A DNA stretch of 64,000 nt from a candidate division KSB1 bacterium. GTDB lineage: Bacteria; Zhuqueibacterota; Zhuqueibacteria; Thermofontimicrobiales; Thermofontimicrobiaceae. The notes under the pieces were generated by a model. It was not told the DNA's origin. It ran no database searches and worked only from the letters and a program-made list of their open reading frames with translations. Location of the stretch: the NCBI GenBank assembly GCA_034506395.1, contig JAPDPQ010000018.1, forward strand, positions 44,140 through 108,139. The letters run 5' to 3'. How positions within the stretch are numbered: the stretch's first letter is position 1; each line of letters opens with the position of its first letter. Of this stretch, positions 30,076-38,141 are shown piece after piece. The position numbers and the translations under genes were made by a program.

Positions 30076-30867
30076 TCATTTTTGCCATTCGGCCAGCGTT
30101 GCCTTGACTTCGCTTTTAATGACCGCATCTTCTGCCACCCCTTCGATGACCTCGGTCTCTGCGAGAATATCTTTCATCATTTGGATGGCGCGCTCCTTTT
30201 GATCCTGAGAATAGAGCGCTTCAGCCAGGAATTGACGGGTATTCAGATTTCGAGGAGCTAACTTGTAGCTCTGTTCCAGAATCTCCACTGCTTTTTTCTT
30301 AGACGGCCAGCTCAGCACCAAGGGGATCTTGGGGGCTTTATAATAGACTCGCCCTAACACCCGATAGCCACCGGCCTCATCGAAATTGGGATCGAGCTGG
30401 ATCACTTTTTCGCAATGCTCTTTGATTTTGCCAGCGACTCCTTCTCGCGCGGCTTTCATGATGCCATATTCTTCACCCCAAACACCCCAGACAATGGCGG
30501 AGAACAGATGAATTCCGACCGATTCGGGGAACTCTTTCAGCCCAGCTTGCCCCAGTTCCTTCCCCAAATCATAGATCTTCTTGCGTTCTTCGCTATTATT
30601 GGTGGTATATTTCCCCTTGAAATAATAAGCGCGGATCAATTTCCAAATCGCTTCTTCTTTTTGAGCACCCGTAGAAGACTCAATGGCCTTCTTGTATAGC
30701 GCAATCGCTTTATCGATATTGCCCGGATCCGCAAGCAGCTTGTCATGATGGAATACCGCTCCTCGGTTCTCATAATAGCTATCCGCCTGCTGGAGAAAAT
30801 CCTGCGCCGCAAGATTGAGAACCCAAATTGCCAGAAAACTCATCGCCAATAGACTCATTCGCTTCAT
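30076..30867 (-). CDS. Exported TPR-repeat protein
   Basis: A 263-aa protein with a signal peptide (MKRMSLLAMSFLAIWVLNLA, then AQ) and TPR-like helical pairs (KAIALYKKAIESSTGAQKEE, AIWKLIRAYYFKGKY, AVEILEQSYKLAPRNLNT, RQFLAEALYSQDQKERAIQM). The central part has GEEYGIMKAAREGVAGKIKE and EAGGYRVLGRVYYKAPK, as in a family of exported TPR proteins from Bacteroidota and Calditrichota. Probably periplasmic scaffold or chaperone. ATG with GGGAGG upstream. Single-gene unit. Confidence 0.8.
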   Translation of the reverse strand: MKRMSLLAMSFLAIWVLNLAAQDFLQQADSYYENRGAVFHHDKLLADPGNIDKAIALYKKAIESSTGAQKEEAIWKLIRAYYFKGKYTTNNSEERKKIYDLGKELGQAGLKEFPESVGIHLFSAIVWGVWGEEYGIMKAAREGVAGKIKEHCEKVIQLDPNFDEAGGYRVLGRVYYKAPKIPLVLSWPSKKKAVEILEQSYKLAPRNLNTRQFLAEALYSQDQKERAIQMMKDILAETEVIEGVAEDAVIKSEVKATLAEWQK

Positions 30868-31208
30868 TGTTTTTCCTCCCGTGACTTGTGTTTTTTGGTT
30901 CAGAAGTTAGTTGGCCAACCAGAAAGCCAAAAACATTGTTGGATATCTATCCCGTGAAATAATCACTGATTGCCAAATATCCCAATCGGCCTTAACATCT
31001 GCAATAGATATGTTCCGCTAAGCGCCATGAATCATATCAGAGTCTAAGCAGACATAATGCAAAGTGAATATCAAAATCGCAACAGATTTGAACGAGAAAT
31101 TTTGCTTTATTGATTTCGAATCAAGCTGATTTTCGCTTTTCTGACCTTAACAAGCGCGAGTATCGCTTCTCGATAGCTGGATTCCAATGACCTCGCAGAT
31201 CAATTGAA
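30868..31208. other. Intergenic region, nothing recognised
   Basis: A 341-base AT-rich gap between two minus-strand genes. No repeat, terminator or small gene was recognised. Confidence 0.4.
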
Positions 31209-32342
31209 TTAGCCCTTATACATTTTATTGAAAGCAACCTGCGCTTGAACCACCGCGTCTCGCATCAGATCCTCTGCTTTGGCTGTCTCGCGATTACGCA
31301 AATATTGGAGCAATAGATCTGTGTTCAATTGTTTAGCAGCCTGATCGCAGGCTTCCCAACTGAGGATGCTTCGGATGACACGATCGATCCCTTGTTCGGT
31401 CGAATCGTAGGCCCGAGTCTGCATATCATGTCCTTTCCAACGAGCATATCCAGCCTCCTGAATCAGTCCAGCGATCGCGATATTCATCCCATTCACCCTC
31501 GTCCCATGGTCAATATCATATTTGCCGGGGCCGCCGAGGATGATGCCATCGTTATAGCCTTGGCTGTTGAGATGCATGTGCATCATGGCGTGGTTATCCA
31601 GTTCCTCGACCGTGTCATAGACATGATCCAAACCGATCATTTCCGAATGACCGAACTCTTTATTAACGCCTTTATTACGCCTGGAAATGCCGAATTCCTC
31701 CTGCAGCTTTCGCCAGAAGATGAGCGCACTGGCAACCGTAGGGATAAGCATTGCTGGGTGGCCTTCATTGGGCTTTGGTTCGAAAGCGATGAATAGCTTG
31801 CCCCCTAATTTTTCTTCGTACTGACAAAACCGAGCTACACTCTCTTTCAAATTCTGATACATCTGCTTGATCCCCACAGAAGCGAGATCATAACCAAACG
31901 AGCCGTTCCACAACACCAAACTAGGGGCTTTGCCAGGATCAGGATGCCAGGCTTTGCGCAACGGGCCGTAAGCCAGATCAAGCGTGCGCTGGCCGAATTC
32001 CTCTGCAGCTTTGCGCTCATTCGGATCCAACGATGAAATTCCTCCATACGCAAAGCGGCTATGCGCCCCTGGTGTGATCATCGCTAAAAATAGCTTATTA
32101 TGCACCAGCGCATCCGCAACGGCAGCAACATTACCCTCGTTCACCTCAGTGTCATAATGGAGCTCGATCCCTAATTCGATAGACTTGGGGAGTCGCGGGG
32201 CAATCTTCTCTGCCACCAATTGGATCATCTTTACTGTGTCGAAGTTTTCATTGCTCCATTCGGGCCGAATATCGGCAGGGACAAAGCCCCCTTTGCCAGG
32301 ATTAAAAGTCCAGCGGCAGATGCTATGCAGCGATTTCTCCAT
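31209..32342 (-). CDS. Xylose-isomerase-like TIM-barrel protein
   Basis: A 377-aa soluble protein of the xylose isomerase-like superfamily. The best landmark is FIAFEPKPNEGHPAML, close to the EPKPNEP metal-binding loop of xylose isomerase, followed by EMIGLDHVYDTVEELDNHAM and MHMHLNSQGYNDG with candidate ligands. N-terminal HSICRWTFNPGKGGFVPAD also fits a sugar isomerase. It is shorter than and divergent from typical XylA (about 440), so another aldose/ketose pair is possible. Start ATG with GGAGG 7 bases upstream. No xylulokinase or sugar transporter is adjacent. Confidence 0.78.
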   Translation of the reverse strand: MEKSLHSICRWTFNPGKGGFVPADIRPEWSNENFDTVKMIQLVAEKIAPRLPKSIELGIELHYDTEVNEGNVAAVADALVHNKLFLAMITPGAHSRFAYGGISSLDPNERKAAEEFGQRTLDLAYGPLRKAWHPDPGKAPSLVLWNGSFGYDLASVGIKQMYQNLKESVARFCQYEEKLGGKLFIAFEPKPNEGHPAMLIPTVASALIFWRKLQEEFGISRRNKGVNKEFGHSEMIGLDHVYDTVEELDNHAMMHMHLNSQGYNDGIILGGPGKYDIDHGTRVNGMNIAIAGLIQEAGYARWKGHDMQTRAYDSTEQGIDRVIRSILSWEACDQAAKQLNTDLLLQYLRNRETAKAEDLMRDAVVQAQVAFNKMYKG

Positions 32343-32521
32343 CGAAATTCCTCCAAAGATTTTTTCATTTAGAAGGGAAATATGTGAACCGAAAAAAGCG
32401 CATCGCTCTCAATGATGCATTGGAAGAATAGATTTAAAAACTAATCTTAATTACATCCGTATGCGCAAAACAGCCATGTCCCACATGCAAATTATAGGGC
32501 AAACAGCTCAATTTTGATCCT

Positions 32522-32550
32522 AAAATATAACAAAAAAATTTCAAAGTCAA
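32522..32550 (-). promoter_or_regulatory. Promoter of the xylose-isomerase-like gene
   Basis: Minus strand: TTGACT (32550-32545), 17-base spacer, TATTTT (32527-32522). Leader of about 170 bases. Confidence 0.5.
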
Positions 32551-32741
32551 TTCTTTTCTTTTTATGGATCAATGAACAGGCGAATCAAGAGCTTTATGAC
32601 AATTCATGCTACAACTGTCCTATAAAAAACCGCTCAGTTGAAGATGTTTCGGATCAATTTTCAACCTTTGATAATCAATTCCATCAGGGCGTTGCATTTT
32701 CAACATTTCTCAACGAAAACGATTAGCCTTTTTTGCAAAAA

Positions 32742-32852
32742 TGTCATTCCGAACGAAGTGAGAAATCTGGTCACTGTAAGATTACTTCTTTTACAGATTT
32801 CTCCCTCTGGTCGAAATGCCAGAGAGGTGAGTTTTCGTTCAAGCATTAATTT
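32742..32852 (+). repeat. Best-preserved copy of repeat A
   Basis: Left arm TGTCATTCCGAACGAAGTGA then GAAATCTG; right arm CAGATTTCTCCC then TCTGGTCGAAATGCCA, an imperfect inverted repeat of about 28 bases around a 25-base centre. The flank AGAGAGGTGAGTTTTCGTTC also recurs inverted at 45852-45886, so the unit is longer than the arms. Non-coding, MITE-like. Confidence 0.75.
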
Positions 32853-33137
32853 GCGGCTCGAATTCTAACAACATATCGTTGGTCTTAAAACCCTGGTTTA
32901 AATTCCTTCCCGAAGACAAACTGCCGAATTATGATATCAAATCAACCGTTGTCATTTAACAAGAGAACTTTACATCGAATCCGACAAAACTTATTTTCAT
33001 TTTTAGGGTAAAAAGGGTATCAAAAATATTAGAATTGAATCGGAAGCGAAAATCAACAAACCAAGGCAGACCTCGATATCAGCTTTGGTTAAGCTTTGAC
33101 ATATAAAACAATTGAGCTGAGAACGAGGAGGTCGAAA

Positions 33138-33158
33138 ATGGTGACGGAGCGCGAATGA
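33138..33158 (+). other. Six-codon leader frame overlapping the MATE start
   Basis: ATG 33138, 7 bases after GAGGAG, reads MVTERE and stops at TGA 33156-33158, overlapping the MATE ATG as ATGA. It places the best ribosome site on the leader, suggesting translational coupling. GGAG at 33146-33149 could also serve the MATE gene directly. Confidence 0.35.
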
Positions 33159-34507
33159 AGCGGTTGACAGGAACGGCCACAAATATCACACAGGGTTCGA
33201 TCAGTGCTGGACTGTTTCAATTGGCATTGCCTGCCATGATATCGATGTTAGCGATCATGCTGTACGAATTCATCGATCTATTCTGGATCGGCAAATTAGG
33301 CGCAGAAGCAGTGGCTGCTTTGGGCGCTGCTGCGTTTGTGCTGTGGACCATTAAGGCGCTGGCCAATTGTGTGGCTGCTGGGCTCAATGCACTGATTGCC
33401 CGAAATGCTGGGGCTGAAAACTTTCAACGGGCCCAGATGTGGGCGTCTCAAGGCTTAATGCTCACTGTGGCCTTCGCGATGTTTATTGCTGCCATCACTT
33501 ATCTGGCGAATTTGTTCCTATTCGACCTGCTTGGACTGGCTCCTGCGGTCGCACGCAATGCCCAACGCTATACGATGATCACGACGCTATCGCTGGTTTT
33601 CATTTATGGTTCGGTTTCGTTAGATACGATTTTTCGCGCCATGGGCAATACGTTTATCCCGATGGTTATCATGGTGACCGGGCTGGCGCTCAATGCAATT
33701 TTGGATCCCGTGTTTATTTTTGGATGGCTGGGGGCACCGAAAATGGGGATGCCAGGCGCAGCGCTCGCTTCTGCTCTGGCCCACTTCGCTTCGATGTTAA
33801 TGCTGCTATTCGCGTTGCCTCTTATCAAAATACGATTGAAGGTTCAGTTCCATCACTTCCTCATTCATGCGCGACAGGTGCTTGAGATCGGAATGCCTAT
33901 CGGCCTGCTGGGGGCAATTTTTTCTATTATCTATATCGCCCTATCGAAAAACATCGCTTATTTTGGAACGGTGCCCTTGGCAGCCATTTCCATTGCTCAC
34001 CGGATTGAGGGCATCCCCTTTTTCATCGCCTTCGGGTTTTCAACGGCAGTTGCCACGGTTGTAGGTCAAAATTTGGGGGCTGGCAAGCCAGATCGAGCGG
34101 CTCGCGGTGCGCACCTGTCATTAGCTTATGCTGTTGCCTTCTTATCAATCATTTCAATCAGTTTCATCATCTATGGCAAAGACATGATGCGAGTTTTCAT
34201 TGACGAGCCTGCTGTCATCGACGAAGGTTATCGGTACCTCTTCGCCGTCGCCGTGTTTGAGATATTTCTGGCCGCCGAAGTGATTTTAGAAGGAGCTTTC
34301 ACCGGTGCTGGCGATACCAGACCTCCGTTCATGATTTCGATCCCACTTACGGCGCTCAGGATCCCCATGGCTTACTTGTTTTCAATCGTGCTCGGCTATG
34401 GCGTTGTTGCTATTTGGTGGACCATTAGTTTCACCACCGTGTTGAAGGGCATTACGTTTTTCTTGTGGTTCCAGCGCGGCCACTGGAAGCATCGTCAGAT
34501 CGGATAA
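33155..34507 (+). CDS. MATE family efflux transporter
   Basis: A 450-aa inner-membrane exporter with 12 predicted helices in two homologous halves, driven by H+ or Na+. Landmarks: LALPAMISMLAIMLYEFIDL, FWIGKLGAEAVAALGAAAFV, GLNALIARNAGA, the second-half AHRIEGIPFFIAFGFSTAVA, TVVGQNLGAGKPDRAARGA and EGAFTGAGDTRPPF. Resembles the NorM/DinF-like family; the drug or metabolite exported is unknown. The start at 33155 overlaps a tiny leader frame. Confidence 0.95.
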   Translation: MKRLTGTATNITQGSISAGLFQLALPAMISMLAIMLYEFIDLFWIGKLGAEAVAALGAAAFVLWTIKALANCVAAGLNALIARNAGAENFQRAQMWASQGLMLTVAFAMFIAAITYLANLFLFDLLGLAPAVARNAQRYTMITTLSLVFIYGSVSLDTIFRAMGNTFIPMVIMVTGLALNAILDPVFIFGWLGAPKMGMPGAALASALAHFASMLMLLFALPLIKIRLKVQFHHFLIHARQVLEIGMPIGLLGAIFSIIYIALSKNIAYFGTVPLAAISIAHRIEGIPFFIAFGFSTAVATVVGQNLGAGKPDRAARGAHLSLAYAVAFLSIISISFIIYGKDMMRVFIDEPAVIDEGYRYLFAVAVFEIFLAAEVILEGAFTGAGDTRPPFMISIPLTALRIPMAYLFSIVLGYGVVAIWWTISFTTVLKGITFFLWFQRGHWKHRQIG

Positions 34508-34870
34508 TTTTGCTGGCATGTTACTCATTTTATCGAGGATCGCCCATCGATCAATTCAAAGTTGCTATCGATCCATTGCGATCCTCGCAGTTTGTTCAAT
34601 CGGTGCTCCATTCAATTGGAAAAAACGGAGATCTACAATATAGAGAATAGTTCAAAATAGAGTTGTCATGCCTGCAAATGCAGGCAGCTCATTACATGCT
34701 ATTGTTCAGAATGAGTGATATTTTTGGATCCAAAGACGGGACATTTTCATATTCCCTTTTGTTCATTTTAAAGGCCCCAATCATAATAAAGTTTTTTTGG
34801 GTACCTTTAGCCGGCTTTCCATATGAGCAGAACGATTTTGGTTTAGCGATATCTATTATTGGGATTATGT
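34508..34870. other. Intergenic region with repeat B
   Basis: A 363-base gap. It holds repeat B at 34666-34686 and a region of AT-rich sequence. No gene recognised. Confidence 0.45.
34666..34686 (+). repeat. Copy of palindromic repeat B
   Basis: TGTCATGCCTGCAAATGCAG followed by GCA; the core TGCCTGCAAATGCAGGCA is a near-perfect palindrome. The inverted match is at 15751-15772. Confidence 0.65.
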
Positions 34871-35845
34871 ATGGATCGTTTGAATAGTAATATTTTGATC
34901 GAACAAATCGAATCAGTTGCTGCTGGCGTCTCATGCCACATGATCGAATTGTGGCGTGATGATACCCTTCATGCGCAAGGCAGAGCCGTTTTCATCGATG
35001 TTCAAAAAGTACAATTGAAGATCGAATGCTTTTTTGATCTGATCGAGCATAATTTTTTGGGCGTGGGCCAGCTTCGTTCTCAACAATTGCCCAATTTTGG
35101 CATGAGTCTTTTCGATTATATTGACCCAATTAAGCGTCAAGCCCGACAGTTAGATGGAGAAGAATTGGAGCACATCTTGGTGGCCTGCAATACAGTGCAC
35201 ACGAATTTCGTCCGTGGTAATGGTTTCGTTATCAACGAGGGGAAGCTGATCCATAAACCCGAAGGTGCCATCGGCATTGATGGGAAAGAATATATTCCGC
35301 TCAGTGGGCGATTTGACTGCCTAATCCTTGCGCCTTTACCAGCCAAAGTCCATTCAGTTCTGATCGAAAAAAATAGGCTTCGAAGTGAGCTGACGATCGA
35401 ATTGGCCATTTCAGGGCCGCAGATCATTCAACATGGATGCAACACTGTCCGATGTATTCCTGTTAGAACTCGGGATAGAGGACAGACGATCGGTAATGAG
35501 ATCAACTACTCTCCTTACTGCGATCGGACCTCCTTCACTTGTTTTGGCATCACTGACCAAAATGAGCTGATCATTCTTTCAATGTTCGCTGGTAATGCCC
35601 AGGAGCAATCGGGCTACCGATATTATGTGTCCCAACCGAACGTGGGGATAACGCTGAACGAAATGGCTGAACTGCTCATTCAGTTGAGAGCCAAAGAGGC
35701 CATCGCTGGGGGAGGATCTGGAGACACGCAGCAATATATCAAAGGCAAGGGGCTTTGGGTTTCCATGCCGCGCCCGCAGCCCCAACGCGGCCAGGTAGCC
35801 GGATTGCGCGGCCTGGGGGCAATTCTATTGGTAAAATCCCGATAA
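34871..35845 (+). CDS. Phosphodiester-glycosidase-like protein (NAGPA family)
   Basis: A 324-aa protein, no signal peptide. The C-terminal 70 residues match the NAGPA fold: VGITLNEMAELLIQLRAKEA, IAGGGSGDTQQY in place of the usual LDGGGSS, SMPRPQPQRGQVAG and GAILLVK. Mid-region HTNFVRGNGFVINEGKL and GIDGKEYIPLSGRFD also fit. The catalytic glycine-rich loop is altered (IAGGGSGD), so activity is not assured. ATG 34871 has only a weak ribosome site. Convergent with the following glycosidase gene. The family removes GlcNAc from phosphodiesters or shapes exopolysaccharide; cytoplasmic location would be unusual. Confidence 0.65.
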   Translation: MDRLNSNILIEQIESVAAGVSCHMIELWRDDTLHAQGRAVFIDVQKVQLKIECFFDLIEHNFLGVGQLRSQQLPNFGMSLFDYIDPIKRQARQLDGEELEHILVACNTVHTNFVRGNGFVINEGKLIHKPEGAIGIDGKEYIPLSGRFDCLILAPLPAKVHSVLIEKNRLRSELTIELAISGPQIIQHGCNTVRCIPVRTRDRGQTIGNEINYSPYCDRTSFTCFGITDQNELIILSMFAGNAQEQSGYRYYVSQPNVGITLNEMAELLIQLRAKEAIAGGGSGDTQQYIKGKGLWVSMPRPQPQRGQVAGLRGLGAILLVKSR

Positions 35846-35959
35846 TTCATCAAAGGGATTCAAATAGATCAGGCAATATGCAATTACAGTAGTCCAATGG
35901 TTTGCTCCATTCAATTCTCAATCTCGATCCAATTTGCATCGCCCAAAATGACGCGATCA

Positions 35960-37525
35960 TCAGCTTAGCCACACTTCAAAACGATGTACACCATGGACAG
36001 AGAACTCTGCATCGAGATAGGGGCTGGCTTCGATCAAAACGTTTTGAAAAGGCCAAGGTTTGCCATCGAATTTTGCCTGACTGGCTTTTGTGGAGGGTGG
36101 TAATAAAAGATGCAACCGCAATTGGGCCTCGCCCTCCAGAAGGAGCTGAATCCGCTCCTTTTTCGGATGCCATTCAAATTCATAGCGGATCCCTGCATCT
36201 GAGGCAGCATACCCCACCTGGACCTCGGCATTTTGCACATCAGCAACGACCCAGCGCGGGGAGAGCTTGATATTTTTAAAAAGACGTGATTCATCAACAA
36301 CGCCCGCCAGGCCTTCGATAAAAGCATAGAGCATGGCGGATGATCCCCACCCATCGGTTGGCTGGGCATCAGGGCTGGTGCTGGTCTCTAAAGAAGCAGG
36401 CGTGCCATCGGGAAAATACCAGAGGTAGGTCTCCCCTTTTTCGTAGATCATCTTCGCGTATTTGATTAGCGTTTCGAAACCATATTGTTCGAAACCATGC
36501 TCGAAAGCAGCGCGGGCCAGTTCGCCACCGACCAGCGGCATAATCCCACCATTGCAATAGGCGCCAGCGACCAATTTCGGATCGCCAAAAAGGCCATCTG
36601 GGAACGGGGGATCAATTGAGAACCACTCAGCAAAGGCGTTCGTGAGTTGCTTCCGGCGCTGATATTCGCGAAGAATGGCTACCGCCATGTCGTGAGTGGC
36701 AAGACCTCGGTTGATATCCATTGGGTTGGAAAGCGAAAGCTGCTCAGTTTCATTGACTCCAGGCATCCGAAACTCGTCCAAAGGGACACGATGGGCATAG
36801 AAGCGGCCGTTCCAACACAATCGATTGGCGCGTTCCCGAAGACCTTGACCGAGTTGCTGCCAATAAGATGCGCGTTCATTGTTTCCCAGATGATGATACA
36901 TTTTTGCCAATAACACGCATGCTTCATAATAGCCAGAGTTATCGCCATGCATGATGCCCCAATGAGTCCGCTCAGATATTTGAAAATTGAGCCATGGCTG
37001 ATGTTCATCCACAAAGTCAAAATCCCAAGTATCGATGGTGTAGGCCCGTTTCACTAGGCCATGGGTCGCATCCCAGCGCCAAGGATGATTAAAGATGTAA
37101 TTCATCGCCCGCTCGGCATGCGTCAAAATCTCTTTCAACCACGTAATATCACCAGTTGCTTGCCAGGCTAAAAAGATCGCTTTGATGAAGCGAAATTCCA
37201 CATCAGCTTCTACTGGGACGCGCACATATTTAGTCCAGTTCTCTCGATCCATGGCGCACGAGACGAAATCGAAAATCGACCCATTGGCCTGCTGCGTAGC
37301 GGCAAAATGCATAACCGCACTGGTCATCTCAGGATCAAAATATCGAGCACCGCGCAGCATATCCGAATGATCCCTTAGCCAGATCGCGTTGCAATCTGGG
37401 CTGCGATAGCCATGTACTGGAACATTGTCGATAACATAACAAACTTGATCTTGTTGTAAAAAGCGCTGAATTGTTGGATTAAAATTATCGAATATTTCGT
37501 TTTCAGTTTTAAAATAGGTTTTCAT
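35960..37525 (-). CDS. Six-hairpin (alpha/alpha)6 glycosidase
   Basis: A 521-aa protein of the glucoamylase/debranching-like barrel superfamily, no signal peptide. Landmarks: IWLRDHSDMLRGARYF near the N-terminus (candidate acid Asp), VRVPVEADVEFRFIKAIFLA, TIDTWDFDFVDEHQPWLNF, ERTHWGIMHGDNSGYYEA, and DGWGSSAMLYAFIEGLAGV, which often supports the catalytic base in this fold. A beta-sandwich C-terminus follows. Close in layout to GH63/GH37/GH116-like and unassigned family proteins; the substrate is not readable. AGGAG 7 bases before ATG. Expressed alone. Likely works in cytoplasmic oligosaccharide breakdown with the GH4 enzyme. Confidence 0.85.
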   Translation of the reverse strand: MKTYFKTENEIFDNFNPTIQRFLQQDQVCYVIDNVPVHGYRSPDCNAIWLRDHSDMLRGARYFDPEMTSAVMHFAATQQANGSIFDFVSCAMDRENWTKYVRVPVEADVEFRFIKAIFLAWQATGDITWLKEILTHAERAMNYIFNHPWRWDATHGLVKRAYTIDTWDFDFVDEHQPWLNFQISERTHWGIMHGDNSGYYEACVLLAKMYHHLGNNERASYWQQLGQGLRERANRLCWNGRFYAHRVPLDEFRMPGVNETEQLSLSNPMDINRGLATHDMAVAILREYQRRKQLTNAFAEWFSIDPPFPDGLFGDPKLVAGAYCNGGIMPLVGGELARAAFEHGFEQYGFETLIKYAKMIYEKGETYLWYFPDGTPASLETSTSPDAQPTDGWGSSAMLYAFIEGLAGVVDESRLFKNIKLSPRWVVADVQNAEVQVGYAASDAGIRYEFEWHPKKERIQLLLEGEAQLRLHLLLPPSTKASQAKFDGKPWPFQNVLIEASPYLDAEFSVHGVHRFEVWLS

Positions 37526-37662
37526 TCATTCGCTCCTGTCGTCAAAATATTTTCATGATCGGCGTGCCTAAAAAATATCATTTGGACGTTTTCAATTTAA
37601 GCTGAATTTCTAAAATGAGCTCAAACGGCGCAAGTAAAAAATTTTTGCCCCGTGAAAAACAT

Positions 37663-37732
37663 AAAATAGCCCTAAAGTGTGATCCAATAAAATAGCTGTT
37701 GTGCTCTTTCGAGCGTTTCGTGGGGCTATTTT
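37663..37732 (+). other. Structured element, terminator-like, in a divergent gap
   Basis: AAAATAGCCC (37663-37672) pairs with GGGCTATTTT (37723-37732) around a loop of 50 bases that contains the small hairpin GCTCTTTCGAGC and a second ATAAAATAGC. The right arm ends in a T run. Since no annotated gene points into it, it may end a small RNA or be a repeat unit. Confidence 0.35.
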
Positions 37733-38038
37733 TGAATCGTGCATTTCATTTGAGAATTTCGGGTTTAATTTCCATTTTTTTTACAAGCCGACAATAAAAG
37801 TACCATGAACAGAGGCTCTGATTCCATTCGCTTATGGCGACGGGATCAAACCTCCAAGAAAGAAATAAGCTGTTGATGACACATTTCGGGCGATAATATA
37901 CCAAAATAATCTGATCCTGTCAACCTCCGAATTGAAAAATAAGACATGTGAATGAAATATTCAGCCGATTTGATGGCGTTAATCATCGCGCCCAAGAACG
38001 AATGCAATACGGTTTTGAATTTGTGATAAAAAATTTAT

Positions 38039-38066
38039 TTGTTTTATTGCAAATTAAGTTTATATT
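38039..38066 (+). promoter_or_regulatory. Candidate promoter of the YCF48 protein
   Basis: TTGTTT (38039-38044), 16-base spacer, TATATT (38061-38066); leader about 70 bases. Confidence 0.4.
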
Positions 38067-38141
38067 GCTTAGTTGATCGCTGAATTTGTCAATCAGATTT
38101 GACATTGGACAGAAATCAATAATGATTTTGGGTTGTGTGTT

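Larger units (their letters stand above)
32343..33137. other. Long divergent intergenic region with repeat A
   Basis: A 795-base AT-rich gap between divergent genes. It contains the minus-strand promoter at 32522-32550 and the best copy of repeat A at 32742. No gene supported. Confidence 0.5.
37526..38141. other. Divergent intergenic region with structured element
   Basis: A 616-base gap between divergent genes. It holds the 37663-37732 hairpin and a promoter candidate at 38039-38066. Confidence 0.5.
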
